Source: Bathymodiolus brooksi (taxonomy: Eukaryota > Mollusca > Bivalvia > Mytilida > Modiolidae). Taken from it: a DNA stretch of 64,000 nucleotides. The DNA is taken from positions 59,284,369 through 59,348,368 of the forward strand of contig OY804588.1 in the NCBI GenBank assembly GCA_963680875.1, written 5' to 3'. Shown in pieces: positions 53,277 through 63,989 of this stretch. Both the position numbers and the translations under genes were made by a program. The notes beneath the pieces were generated by a model. The model did not search any database. It saw nothing but the letters and a program-made list of their open reading frames with translations, and had not been told where the DNA came from. Numbering within the stretch: position 1 is the first letter of the stretch; each line of letters begins with the position of its first letter.

Positions 53277-53378
53277 GATTTTTCACACGAAATACCCCAC
53301 AAATGTTCGCGACTCCCTCCGCTCGGCGCAATTTATTTAAGTGCGCCCCCCTAATTTGAAATCCTGGATCCGCCCCTG
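53277..53378. mobile_element. Right half of a second CAGGGGCGGAT MITE
   Basis: 'TTTTTCACACGAAATACCCC', 'CCTCCGCTCGGCGCAATTTA' and 'CCTGGATCCGCCCCTG' match the right part of 52,248-52,523. Confidence 0.8.
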
Positions 53379-53382
53379 GATA

Positions 53383-54358
53383 TGTTCATCTTTGACTGAC
53401 TGGTTTGCTGTCAAATCCGGAGTAAGACAGGGTTGTATCATCGCACCCATCTTATTCCTGGTAGCCATTGACTGGAGGATGAGGAAGACCATCAGCGACA
53501 AAAAAAAGAGGCATCACATGGTCCATGTTTACAACGCTAGAAGACCTTGACTTTGCCGATGATATAGCTCTCCTCTCATCAAAACAAGATCACATGCAGG
53601 AAAAGACAAGTCGGCTCAGTCATTTTGCAAGCCAAATTGGACTAGAACTCAATGCAAAAAGACCCAAGAAATGCGGCTAAACACCACATTAAACTTGAGA
53701 CTAGATGCTGAGGGCACAGTAATCCAGCAGGTTGATAAATTCACATATCTAGGTACAGTGGTTAGCACAGAACACCCAACACAAAAAGACATTAAAAATA
53801 GGCTAGCCAAAGCAAGATCTGCATTGCAAAGATTACGACCCATTTGGAAGTCCAAACAATACAACCCGAAGACAAAAATAAGGTTGTATAACAGCAATGT
53901 AAAATCTGTCCTACTGTATGGAAGTGAATGCTGGAGAGTTACAAAAACAGATACATGTATGAGAGCACTGTCAAGTTTCCACCACAGTTGCCTAAGAAAA
54001 ATTTGTAGAATTTTCTGGCCAAACCATATTTCAAATGAAAATCTACTAGAAATGACAAATTTCACATGCGTCCTCAAAGAAATACAACAGAGGCGTTTCA
54101 GATGGCTAGGACATGCTTTCAGGATGCCAGTATCCAATATAACCAGGATAGCCCTTAGATTTAGATGAACACCCCAGGGAAAGAAACCAAGAGGCAGACC
54201 AAAGACCACCTGGCGCAGAACTATTGAATCAGAACTGAAAGAGCTTGGCATGACCTGGGGAGAAGCTGAAACAAAGGCTAAAAACAGAACTGGATGGCGT
54301 AATCTTGTGACGACCTTATGCTCCTATGGGAGCGAAGAGGATAGGTAGGTAGGTATGT
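53383..54358 (+). pseudogene. LINE reverse-transcriptase 3' part (RTE/I-like)
   Basis: Blocks in several frames: 'VKSGVRQGCIIAPILF' (RT motif with RQGC), 'DFADDIALLSS' at ~53,550 (catalytic F/YADD), 'LDAEGTVIQQVDKFTYLGTV', 'LYGSECWRVTKTD', 'RRFRWLGHAFRM' and, after a stop, 'KPRGRPKTTWRRTIESELK'. These are in the order of RT palm, thumb and C-terminus. At least three frame changes. The 3' end is 'GGATAGGTAGGTAGGTA', a short tandem tail typical of this LINE group. Starts abruptly beside the MITE fragment, so 5'-truncated. Confidence 0.75.
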
Positions 54359-55195
54359 TCACCTTTACCCAAGTAGGACAATATTGACCTAATAAAACCT
54401 CTGAAGGAGATAACGTGACCACAGACACGGTGTGTGGTTAACATGATGACACACTACCATTATAGCTTTATCAGATTTTGTGGCCCCACCCAAGGGATAT
54501 TGAACAAATTTAATAAGACCGAACTGTTGAAATGCTACAAATATGAAAGTGTTGTGAAATCAAATATCATAAAAAATAATTCACATGTACTTTTATTCAA
54601 CTGTAGCTATCTCGTGGCCACGACTTGTCCATCCCGTGGATACCCGTTAGTATCTCATGGCTAATATTGTCATGGCCAATAGTTTTAAAGACTTGATTTC
54701 TTACCCAAGTAGGACGATATTGACCTGATAAAACTTTAAAGTAGATAACGTGACCACAAACACGGAGTGGGGTTAAAATGATGACACACTACCATTTAGT
54801 TTTATCAGATTATGTTGCCCCACCCAGGGGATATTGAACAAATAAAACCGAACTGTTGATATGGTACAACTATAAAAGTGTTGTGAAATCAAATATCATA
54901 TAAAATAATTTACATGTACTTTTATTCAACATCACCCCCTTATTTTTCTTGTCCCCACCCTGGTGATATTGAACAAATAAAATAACTGTCGAAATATCAC
55001 AAATTTAAAAGTGTTGTGAAATCAAATATCATATAAGATAATTTACATGTACTTTTATTCACTCCCCACCCCCACCATTTGCCCCCACCTAGCGGATATT
55101 GAGCAAATTAAATCGAACTGTTGAAATGTTACAAATTGTTTTGAAATCAAATATTATATGAAATAATTTACATGTACTGTTATTCCCCCCCCCCC
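54359..55195. repeat. Tandem repeat, two long (~330 bp) and two short units
   Basis: 'ACCCAAGTAGGACAATATTG' occurs at 54,368 and 54,702. 'GGGATATTGAACAAAT', 'GAACTGTTGAAATG' and 'ATTTACATGTACTTTTATTC' recur at ~54,498, 54,830, 54,965 and 55,095. Short units lack the first part. Confidence 0.75.
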
Positions 55196-55249
55196 CAACT
55201 TTTAAATACAAATCCTGCTCTCATCTTTGAATAAACCAACTATTATAGC

Positions 55250-55308
55250 CACGCGTATAGCTGAAACATTGTTGAAAGTGGCGTTAAACACCATAACCCT
55301 AACCCCAC
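55250..55308 (+). mobile_element. SINE family B tail
   Basis: 'GCCACGCGTATAGCTGAAAC' to 'AACACCATAACCCTAACCCC'. Confidence 0.8.
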
Positions 55309-55712
55309 CCACTATCGCTGCATATATTATTTTATGCAATTGTAGCAGAATCCTGGTTGATATTAGTAGAACATTCCAGATACCCATTCAAATAGTTTTT
55401 CAAGAATTTGAACAATGTTTCAACTTCTAAAAATATACTATGCAAATTTATTGTACAGTTATGTTCCCCTGAAGGAATTAAAACTGGGTCAAATTTTACT
55501 ATTATTTTCTGGAACGTAAAGCTTAAAAGGCAAATAAGCTACTTTTAAATGTTGAAAATTTCGAAATGGGCGGGTAAACCTATGTTATGATATCGATCCG
55601 GACGTTATGTCATCATATCTTGTAGTTAACGGTTTATTGCACAATAAAACATGTTTAAAATCATGTAGTAACTCCTCCTGGTTAACGCTAAATAATTAAA
55701 TATCCGCATTTT
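55309..55712. other. Upstream region of the desaturase gene
   Basis: No repeat recognised; probably the proximal 5' flank of the next gene. Confidence 0.4.
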
Positions 55713-55723
55713 AGTATATAAAT
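55713..55723 (+). promoter_or_regulatory. Candidate TATA box
   Basis: GTATATAAAT about 135 bp before the desaturase ATG, which would place a start site near 55,745 and a ~110-bp 5' UTR. Position and sequence fit, but AT-rich surroundings make chance occurrence possible. Confidence 0.4.
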
Positions 55724-55855
55724 AATCAATCGAGACCAGTCAAGTGCATAGGTTATAAAAAGACAGTTATATATTTATAATGAACATAAATAGTTTTTGA
55801 TTGCATACCACCGCACCACTTATTCATTCATATATATTATAGATACCAAGAGAGG

Positions 55856-56312
55856 ATGGCGTTCAATGTGAGTTGGAGAAAATCATTAATTGGATTTTTA
55901 TTGTGTATACTAATGTTTGCGGTGACATCGAGTGTATCAGAGAAGATTTTAGAAGTTCAGTTATTAGAGGTTGGAAATTTATGGTATAAATCGTTTTCGA
56001 CAAATTCAATATTTTCAATATTTTCGACCTATTTGGATTTTTATTCGATATATACGTACATCTATATTATTGCGCTATGTGTTGCTGTGTATTACATCCA
56101 TCAATTTTTTTGTGTGCCAACAAACAGAATTCGAGTTTTAGGAGATTTAGGATATATAACAAATGGGAAATTTTCAATGAAAGACATGGCGAATACCGTT
56201 CGAAAATCGAGAATGGTAGGAGAAATTCCACCCGTGTATCCAAACGGATGGTTCGGTCTAACAGAGAGCTGGCAACTCAAAAAATTAGATACAAAGGATA
56301 TCCAGTGTCTAG
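55856..56312 (+). CDS. nvd: Cholesterol 7-desaturase (Neverland/DAF-36), first coding exon
   Basis: A Rieske-type oxygenase of this family converts cholesterol to 7-dehydrocholesterol at the ER membrane, the first step to ecdysteroid- or dafachronic-type steroids where those are made. The exon encodes 152 residues: hydrophobic segment ~10-28 ('LIGFLLCILMFAVTSSV'), a second membrane segment ~65-85 ('YTYIYIIALCVAVYYIHQFF'), then 'MANTVRKSRMVGEIPPVYPN' and 'GWFGLTESWQLK', the sequence that precedes the Rieske domain in Nvd/DAF-36. It ends in CTAG|GTAAGT with phase 1, a strong donor. The start follows 'AAGAGAGG' at the first ATG. The Rieske Cys-x-His and iron-binding motifs must lie on later exons; I found none before 64,000, so intron 1 is over 7.6 kb or the gene is cut off. 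Frame clean, so likely a live gene. Confidence 0.75.
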
Positions 56313-56930
56313 GTAAGTCCTAAGTCATTAAACTGTAGTCACGGTTACAAACCAGGCCACCTTCTAGACCCCCCCCCCCTTTTTTTTTATAAAAAGAATG
56401 TATTGTTATTTTTTAAATTAATACAACCCACTTCAATTTCACATCGTTTTCAGATGACAATATTAATTGTACATTATCAATTTCATCAAACTTTAAAAAA
56501 AAAAAACCATGATAAATATACATTTCATAGCGTCATTTCCTTCTAAAGTAATAATATTTTGATTAGAAAACGGAAAATTTGAGTTTTCTCGAAAACAATA
56601 CATTTTTTTAAAACACAGTAAACGAGAGTTTTGTGCAGAATTTTACTACCATTTTTAAAATATGCATTTCATCTAACAATAACCTTTCATTATTGCTGCA
56701 CTCGTCTGAAATTTGACATTTTCCCCGATTTTTACCGCCAAAATAGAGGTGGGAGTAAACTAACTAGAGGTAGCAGCCAGGTAAATCTTACCTTGATAGA
56801 GACAGAGACACGTGTACAGGCATATTTTGACACTCCATTTTTAAACTTTAAAATCTTTCTAAAAGTTCACATAAAATTTCTTCATAAACCTATTTTTTGA
56901 CATCTTAACATATATATAAACATCGCAAGA
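56313..56930 (+). other. Start of intron 1 of the desaturase gene
   Basis: Begins GTAAGT; poly-T and poly-A tracts, no recognised repeat until the transposase. Confidence 0.5.
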
Positions 56931-57851
56931 ATGGGTAAAACAAAGGACTTGTCAAAAGATTGTAAAAACATTGTGTTAAATCTATTCAAGATTTTTCAGC
57001 TTGAGAAGGCCAGGGGAAGACCATTTTATTCCCCAGATAATTTGATTAAAAGAACATGCAAGGCTGCTGGCATATCTTACAGTTCTGTGTATAGAGTTGT
57101 AAACGGTAAAAGTCCTCCTGAATCCAACAGACCGAAAGAAAGAAAGAAAACTCTTGGTGATTTTGACCGTTGCGTTATTAAACGGACCGTTCATAGCATG
57201 TACAACAGGAAAATTGCCCCAACAGTCTAAAAAATTAAGAAAGAAATTGAAGATACAATTAAAATCTCGAAATCAACGCTTACTTTAACTTTATTAGATC
57301 TTGGTTATAAGTAGAAAAAATCCGGCGATAATAGGAGGCTTTTATATGATCAGAGGTCAGTAATAAATGATCGGTGTAATTACCTCCGAAAAATCAGGAC
57401 GTTTCGAGAGGATGGGTATGAAATTGTATATTTGGATGAGACCTGGGTTAATCAGAATCATGCCACTGACTACATGTGGTTACCAGTTGATGGTTCTGAT
57501 GCCCCAAAGATCCCTTCAGGAAAAGGTAAAAGGTTGATAGTTTTGCACGCTGGTAATCGTGAGGAGGGTTTGATTGATAGGTGTGATTTGGTTTTTCTTG
57601 CCAAAGCTAAAGATGGGGATTATCATCAAGAAATGAACGGGCCCATCTTTCTAAACTGGTTCGAAAATCAGCTTATGCCAGCATTAAAAAGCCCAAGTGT
57701 TATCGTTTTAGATAATGCCAGTTATCACAACATCAAGACTGAAGAAACTGTTGTGCCAAACTTTAATCAGAGAAAAGCTGTCTTACAAGATTATCTTTCA
57801 AAACACAACATTCCTTTTCAGCCCCTTGAAACTAAAAAAACAACTTTATGA
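56931..57851 (+). pseudogene. Tc1/mariner-superfamily (DDE_3) transposase, decayed
   Basis: One frame of ~306 codons from ATG to TGA, interrupted by TAA at 57,228-57,230 and TAG at ~57,312. N-terminal helix-turn-helix region ('CKAAGISYSSVYRVVNG'), a Lys/Arg-rich linker ('NRPKERKKTLG'), then the catalytic domain: first Asp in 'EIVYLDETWVNQNH' (~57,435) and second Asp in 'VIVLDNASYHN' (~57,710). The third acidic residue should follow ~35 residues on, but the frame degrades after 'IPFQPLETKKTTL'. Recognisable as an IS630-Tc1-mariner relative. Terminal repeats were not found. It lies in the desaturase's first intron in the same orientation and is dead. Confidence 0.7.
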
Positions 57852-58434
57852 AAAAATCCGAACTTCCGGTTTTTTTTTAGGTGGCGCTGTTACTTTCACT
57901 TTGGGTCCATGTTGTTCTCTACTCGGGCGAATTCCTGACAAAAACGACCGCTGCGCCTTCACAAGAGGTAGTCGAGGGGAAGTCATGATATTTTTTGAAA
58001 AGAATAAGCTCTTGGGAGTTGAACCAAACAGGGTTTTGAATATATTAGAAGGAATTTAAAAAACAAACACGACTTGAAGCGAGCGGGGGTAAAAAAAGAT
58101 GTCCGCCCTTGTATATGTTTATACATTGATAGTATATTTACCTGGATAGTGACAAGGCCCTGTGCTTAGACCATCAAGGAATATATTTTTATGTAATTTA
58201 AAAACCTTCAAAATTTCAATTTTCTTGTCTATTCTTTGAATTTAATGTCAGAATATATGTATACCACATAAGTTGACCTGGTTTGTTAAATAAACATTAA
58301 TGGATATAAAATATGGATTTAAATGACCAGGAGAGAAAATCTCATAATACACCATGGCGACAACATAAAGCCCCGTAAAAACACTTTGCCACTTGTCCTG
58401 TCATGGTCACAGAAGTACGTGTGACCGGATTGTT
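57852..58434. other. Degenerate 3' part of the transposon and unassigned DNA
   Basis: 'GTAGTCGAGGGGAAGTCATG' and the open stretch to 58,059 may be the residue of the transposase C-terminus or adjoining element. The third catalytic residue cannot be located. Confidence 0.35.
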
Positions 58435-58700
58435 GGATGTAACGATTAGCAGGCTCACCTCGAGTAGATCGTGGGTTTCGAGGTTCGGCCAGATCAAACC
58501 AATTTGAAAGTACTATAGTTGGTATTAAGCACACCTTAATTATTAAGGCGTAAGAACATAGACAGGTTGGTTTTGAATCATTATAATGTGTCCGAGTGTG
58601 ACGGCATGTCTACCCTCGCCCTCGGGCTGTTGTTTCAGTAAGCTAGCTAAGCATGTTGGTCTAATACAAAACCGGATATCATGATCATCAATAGAGTCTA
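58435..58700 (+). mobile_element. SINE family A, diverged
   Basis: 'CTCGAGTAGATCGTGGGTTT', 'GGCCAGATCAAACC', 'ATAATGTGTCCGAGTG' and 'GGGCTGTTGTTTCAGTAAGC' follow the SINE A order with many changes. Confidence 0.7.
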
Positions 58701-58782
58701 CCCGCGTACTGTTGTAGGAGTAAGCGGTTTCGCGGTTGTGACTAAGTGTAATTAATGTTCTCTCATATTCATTTACACCCAC

Positions 58783-58832
58783 TCGCCACGATATGACTGA
58801 AATATTGTTGAAAGTGACGTTAAACACCATCA
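58783..58832 (+). mobile_element. SINE family B tail
   Basis: 'GCCACGATATGACTGAAATA' to 'GACGTTAAACACCATC'. Confidence 0.8.
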
Positions 58833-59394
58833 AATAATAACAAACAACATTTACACTCATATCATTTCTTACTAATATATGAATAGATGATCTGGCGATG
58901 TGTTTTTTTTTATCTTCACTATACATATTCTGTAATATTAATTAAGTCTAATATTCAGATAATAAACAGGTTTAAAATATTTTACAAAGGCATGATTTCG
59001 CTAATTTTGATTTAATTCCTGAAAGCAATCATAAATCGTTTGAAAATTACATACATGTACATTTATTCCATCTTAACACAAAGCACCCTGTTATGTTATG
59101 TGTGTATACATTATTGATAAATTTCATAATGTCCATTTGAAATATACACAAATTCATAAATTAATATTTGAGCTTAATGATTTATTTGAAAATTAAAATA
59201 GGATATGAAAACATACTAATGACATCTAAAATTAACAATTAGGATTTTAATTAAATGTAAATAAATCCGGTGACAGGTGACGACATGTATGTTATATATA
59301 TAAGCTTTAATTGATTAGGTCGTACAAATTTAAAACAATGCCAGTTTAAAATAATTCTATATGTGCCTGGGTTTGACCTTGTGATCATGGACTA
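58833..59394. other. AT-rich sequence
   Basis: Nothing recognised. Confidence 0.5.
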
Positions 59395-59598
59395 GAATAA
59401 CTGTGATATAAACACGGTTTATTTGACAACGACCCGAAAACTCGCATCATTTCACAATACAACATTATATGATAATGTTTGTCAGTGACTTGTGACAGGT
59501 TTTCTCTGGGTACTCCGGTTTCCTGCACCAATAAAACTGACCGCCATGATATAACAAAAATATTGTTGAAAGTGCCGTTAAACAACATAACCCTATCC
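59395..59598 (+). mobile_element. SINE family B, head diverged
   Basis: 'CACAATACAACATTATATGA', 'GTTTGTCAGTGACTTGTGAC', 'CCGGTTTCCTGCACCAATAA' and tail 'GCCGTTAAACAACATAACCC'. Confidence 0.8.
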
Positions 59599-59599
59599 A

Positions 59600-59787
59600 C
59601 AGTCACTTGAAGTTTCAAAAATTAGGGAAAAAAATAAGAAAAACCTCGAAAAATGTTGGTCATGGTCATCTATAATAAATTTATTACAGATTACCAAAAT
59701 TTTTCGAAGTTTTTCTTATAGATGACCAAAATATTTTCGAAGTTTTTCTTATTTTTTTTCCCTAATTTTTTAAACTTCAAGTGACTG
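59600..59787. mobile_element. Foldback element
   Basis: CAGTCACTTGAAGTTTCAAA and its inverse 'AAACTTCAAGTGACTG' pair over ~65 bp. 'TTTTCGAAGTTTTTCTTAT' appears twice in the right half. Inserted directly behind the SINE B tail. Confidence 0.8.
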
Positions 59788-59852
59788 CCCTAAATAACCC
59801 CGTTTACCAACAAAAAAATCAATCAATCTGTCTACCGGAGGAGAATCAATAA

Positions 59853-59855
<3 letters not shown>

Positions 59856-59890
<35 letters not shown>
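59856..59890. repeat. (TA)n microsatellite
   Basis: About 17 uninterrupted TA/AT steps. Confidence 0.9.
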
Positions 59891-60130
59891 GTCTGAAAAT
59901 TAAACCAAACAGTGTTAGAATTAGATTTTAGAGCTGTCAAATTTTTGTTCTTCCCTCGACGGGATTTGAACCCACACCATTGATACATTCGCTTAGCCTT
60001 TACGTCCAGCGCCCTAGAATATTATATACGTCTGAAAATTAAACCAAACAGTGTTTGAACCCACACCATTGATACACTGCAGCACCATTCGCTTAGCCTT
60101 ACGTCCAGCGCCCTAGACCACTCGACTACA
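59886..60130 (-). mobile_element. tRNA-derived SINE family C, partly duplicated
   Basis: On - it reads as a Leu/Ser-tRNA-like head: 'GTAGTCGAGTGGTCTAGGGC' (A box) and 'TGGGTTCAAATCCCGTCGAG' (perfect B box). A body ending 'GTTTGGTTTAATTTTCAGAC' follows. The region 60,005-60,075 repeats the start of the body and part of the head. A further body-only piece is at 60,434-60,498. The head lacks anticodon-stem pairing and a complete acceptor stem, so it is not a tRNA gene. Confidence 0.7.
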
Positions 60131-60433
60131 TCCACTCCCTATAAAAGGAGCTTCAATAATCCTAGTGTTACCTTTTCTCGTAAGGTAAATCTAGGGATAG
60201 ACGTAAGACATGTGTATAAGCGTGTGTAGTTGGTACATATATACTTAATATTATAATTTGACAGCAATCTAACTCAGCAATTTTTAATATATTGTATAGG
60301 ATAATGAAGAATTCATTATACAGTCACAGGAAATAAAGTATATTATACAAACGTCTAGAAGCAAGTGACAACCATACAATATAGCTGTCCCACTGGATCT
60401 GAAAGTTACTAAGGATACTAGGTTAATACTAAA
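60131..60433. other. Unassigned sequence
   Basis: Nothing recognised. Confidence 0.45.
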
Positions 60434-60500
60434 TATTATATACGTCTGAAAATTAAACCAAACAGTGTTAGAATTAGATTTTAGAGCTGTCAAATTTTAT
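60434..60500 (-). mobile_element. SINE family C, body fragment
   Basis: 'ACGTCTGAAAATTAAACCAA' to 'TTTTAGAGCTGTCAAATTT', identical over its length to 59,888-59,945. Confidence 0.75.
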
Positions 60501-61815
60501 ATATTTATATATTTATATATATATTTAAAATTAACACTTAGGAATTAATTAAATAAATAGCTTAACAAATGACACATGTATTGGTTTATATAATTATATA
60601 GGTTTTAATAGATTATGGGGTTATTTATCCGGTCATAGAAAATCAACAATTGCTAAAACCATGAGTTTAATCCGGCCCTGGCCGATTTTTAAAAGGACTT
60701 AAAAGTACAAAAGAACTCAAATAAAAATATGACGAATTTCAAAATGTATTCAAATTGCTAATTTGCGAATTTCAGTATTTGTTACATTAAGCATATTTTT
60801 ATTGTAATACAAAACAAGAAAAATGGATAGATAAGACACACGTTTGTAAACTTATGGAATCTTCTCAGTACTTGTTGATTTTTAAACGTCAATTTGTAAT
60901 GATTTAATTACACTTTACGGAGACATAATACTCATATTTACAAGTCACTGCTTTGTACCGCTCCAATATTAATTTAATTTAAACTACAGATAAACAAAGG
61001 CGGGGGGTAAACACAAAAATGGTATACCAATTTAAATAATGATTTCTAAAACAATTATATTTGTATTCCCTATTTATAACTATGATGCTTAAATTTGGGA
61101 AATGGGGTAGAAATGTGTTGACATGACCGCATAACCCAGTAAAATAGCAACTTTTTGCAATGAACTATTCTCTGTCATTGATACGTCACAAGAGGACAAC
61201 ACAAGTAACGTAATTCTTTAAAAAAGAAAATAAACCATGTATACATTTGTACCGAGTCCATTTTGAGCAGATAACCTATTGGTTTGGTCTCTAGATCGAT
61301 CAATAGAGGCACATGTTTCTAGAGTCCAAAAAGTTCATACAATGGTGTCTACATGTAACAGTCAATAGAAGCTTGTATTATATTTGCGATGTATATTTTT
61401 TCCTCGAAGAACATACTTTCTAAACAGGCACTGCATCATTATGAAACGAAAGTTTAAACAGTGGTGGTCACCAATTCTATCAGCATCAACATCCCCCTCA
61501 GTTCATTGAAAACAAAAAAAAACTTGATCACGACATGTGGGGTTTTAAATCAAGTTCGTGGCTTGTGAGACGGGCACACAAATGTGGCGGTGTTAATCCG
61601 ATTAATGGGATCACACCCCCTTTTTGATAAGAGGATCTCCAAGGCAATGCAGATATAAACAAGCAATAAAAAAATACACAGATTCGCTCCCACTCAATAA
61701 GTGTAAGAATGTATCTAAACAGCAAGACATATTTCGCAAGAAAGATATACCGGTAATATTTCTGTTTCGCAACAAGTGATAACATTTCTAAGTCCCACGA
61801 AAGCGATATGTCTGC
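60501..61815. other. AT-rich sequence
   Basis: No recognised repeat. The 99-codon - frame at 61,528-61,827 has no identifiable domain or splice context. Confidence 0.45.
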
Positions 61816-62010
61816 CCATGAGGTCACCTCTATTAAGCAGTCACCTGTATTAAAAGGTCACATTTTTCTTGTCCTGAAAGTGGCGTTTAACACCATTAAC
61901 CCTAAACAATCATAGAAAAGTTCATATGAATTGAACCTCTTTTAAGAGGTCACCTTGTCTTAAAAGACCACTTTTGCTTTGTCACAAAGGTGACCTCTTT
62001 GCCTGTATAT
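61816..62010. repeat. GAGGTCACCT-type repeat split by a SINE B tail
   Basis: 'GAGGTCACCTCTATTAAG' and 'AAGAGGTCACCTTGTCTTAA', 'AAAGGTGACCTCTTTGCC' lie on either side of a short SINE B tail (61,868-61,908, 'GAAAGTGGCGTTTAACACC'). Confidence 0.6.
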
Positions 62011-62129
62011 GTACATATGTTTTTTTTTAACATGTACTTGATGTAAACAATAAAGGCAATAATTCCTTGTTTTTTACAAGGTTAGATTAATTTGATATTG
62101 ATTTGCGACATAAATAATTGATAGCAACA

Positions 62130-62905
62130 GGTCTTGTTCACCAACCTCTACAATTAATATGTAATAGATATGTACTAGTCTCAATAATACTGTCAGAATA
62201 AGTAATAAGTGTACACTGGAGCTAAGATGGAGTATGTGTTAAAACATAAAAGGGGGGTATTGCTTGTAATCCGAGGAAAATAAAACGTCATGTATACACA
62301 GGAGATAAGATGAAGTATGTGCTAAAGAAAGGGGGGTTTGCTTGTAACCGAAGGAAAATAAGTAATTACATGTAATATGTAATTGATATATATTAGTTTC
62401 AATAATACTGTCTGAGTAAGTATATAAGTATACACTGGAGTTAAGATGGAATATGTACTAAGATAAAAAAAAAAAAAAAGTGGGGGAGGAGGGGGTCTTG
62501 TAACCAAAGGAAAATAAAACGTCATGTCCAAATTACGATTAGGTAGGCGTGTACTTATTACCAAGTCAACGTCCTGAGGCTATATATTAAGTATACACTG
62601 GAGCTAAGATGGAGTACGTAGTAGGAAAAAAGGGGGGTGGTTGTAACCAAAGGAAAATAAAGCGTCATGTTTAAATCTATCTAAATTACAACTAAGTAGG
62701 CGTGTACTTAAAATTACCAAGTCAACGTCCTGAGGCTATATATTAAGTATACACTGGAGCTAAGATGGCGTACGTAGTAGGAAAAAAAGGGGGTGGTTGT
62801 AACCAAAGGAAAATAAAGCGTCATGTTTAAATCTATCTAAATTACAACTAAGTAGGCGTGTACTTAAAATTACCAAGTCAACGTCCTGTGGCTAAGATAT
62901 TATTG
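62130..62905. repeat. Tandem repeat, five units, ~80-165 bp
   Basis: 'CACTGGAGCTAAGATGGAGT' at ~62,215, ~62,298, ~62,435, 62,596 and 62,753. Each is followed by an A-run, a G-run (up to 6) and 'TTGTAACCAAAGGAAAATAA' with 'CGTCATGT'. The last two units are nearly identical over 157 bp, so amplification is recent at that end. Confidence 0.85.
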
Positions 62906-62934
62906 TAATTACATTGTTAAAGAGAAACTAGACC

Positions 62935-63165
62935 ATAACATTTTGATTTTATACATCTTTTGTATACCCAGTTGTCTACGAACTATTTTAAGGTCATCGT
63001 CTCACATAATGACCAATTTAAGATTTAGGTACATTTATTTGGTAGACAGTCTGCAGGGCCATAACATTTTGACTTAACGTGTAGATCCAGTTGTCGATGG
63101 ACACTTTTAAGGCCATTATTTCACACAATGACCAATATGACATACGTACACTTAAATATATTTAT
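62935..63165. repeat. Two-unit direct repeat (~120 bp)
   Basis: 'CCATAACATTTTGA' then 'CCAGTTGTC' then 'CACATAATGACCAAT' occurs at 62,934 and again at 63,059, moderately diverged. Confidence 0.7.
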
Positions 63166-63550
63166 TTATTTCAAATATATCTGATCAATACTTCAATGAA
63201 AAAAATATCTTGCTGATTTTTTAATATTTTTTTTTTGCAATTCAAAATACTCTCAGGGTGGGGTTTGATATATAGGCTTAATTTAGGTGTCATTTTTTGT
63301 GTACGTATCCACGCAGGTATATTTACATTTAGCAATCATTCTGTCAAATCTCGTCAATATTTACATAGAAACAGAATGTGATTTTTTAAGTAACGCACAA
63401 TAAAATGAACAAACGGTAAACAAATAATACAAAATTACATGTTTTTTTTTAAAACAAGACTTCTGACATAAACTGGACCAATCCTTCCACGTGGTTACCG
63501 GAAGTGAAAAGACCGATACCTCTGTGGAAGAGATTGAAACTGGACTTGAA
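63166..63550. other. Unassigned AT-rich sequence
   Basis: Nothing recognised. Confidence 0.5.
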
Positions 63551-63607
63551 GAAAAGAAGATAACGACATTAGAACATTATATGGAGAAATAAAAGACAAT
63601 AGTATGG

Positions 63608-63862
63608 ATACGGCTTTTAACACCACTTTCAACAATATATCAGTTATATCATGACGGTCAGTTTTATTGGTGGAGGAAACAGGGGTACGCTGAGAAAACC
63701 ACCGACCTGCCGCAAGTCAGTGACAAACTTTATCACATAATTTTGTATCGAGTACACCTCGCCTGAGTGGGATTAGAACTCACAACGTTAACGGTGATAG
63801 GCACTACTTGCATAGGTAGTTATAAATCCAACTGCCATACGATCATGACCACGACGGCACCT
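63608..63862 (-). mobile_element. SINE family B, full length, with long flanking repeats
   Basis: Tail 'CTTTTAACACCACTTTCAAC', central block, B box in reverse ('GGATTAGAACTCACAAC') and end 'ACCACGACGGCACC'. The ~43-bp sequence 'GAAAAGAAGATAACGACATT'...'TATGGAGAAATA' occurs at 63,551-63,593 and 63,869-63,913, bracketing the SINE. Confidence 0.85.
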
Positions 63863-63969
63863 GGGGTTTAAGAAAAGAAGATAACGACATTAGAACAATA
63901 TATGGAGAAATACAACACAAACACTTATAAATGCAGGGTAGGGATATATGGTCTTACCCGACTTATTAT

Positions 63970-63989
63970 GGGGGGGGGGGGGGGGGGGG
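63970..63989. repeat. Poly-G run
   Basis: About 20 consecutive G near the window end, like the runs at 22,897, 37,226 and 42,705. Confidence 0.9.

Noticed and set aside
59951..60130. tRNA-Leu/Ser-like sequence on the minus strand
   Set aside because: A and B boxes are good, but the acceptor and anticodon stems do not close and the sequence runs into a SINE body that recurs nearby, so it is a SINE head.
61528..61827. 99-codon minus frame
   Set aside because: No domain or exon boundaries found.
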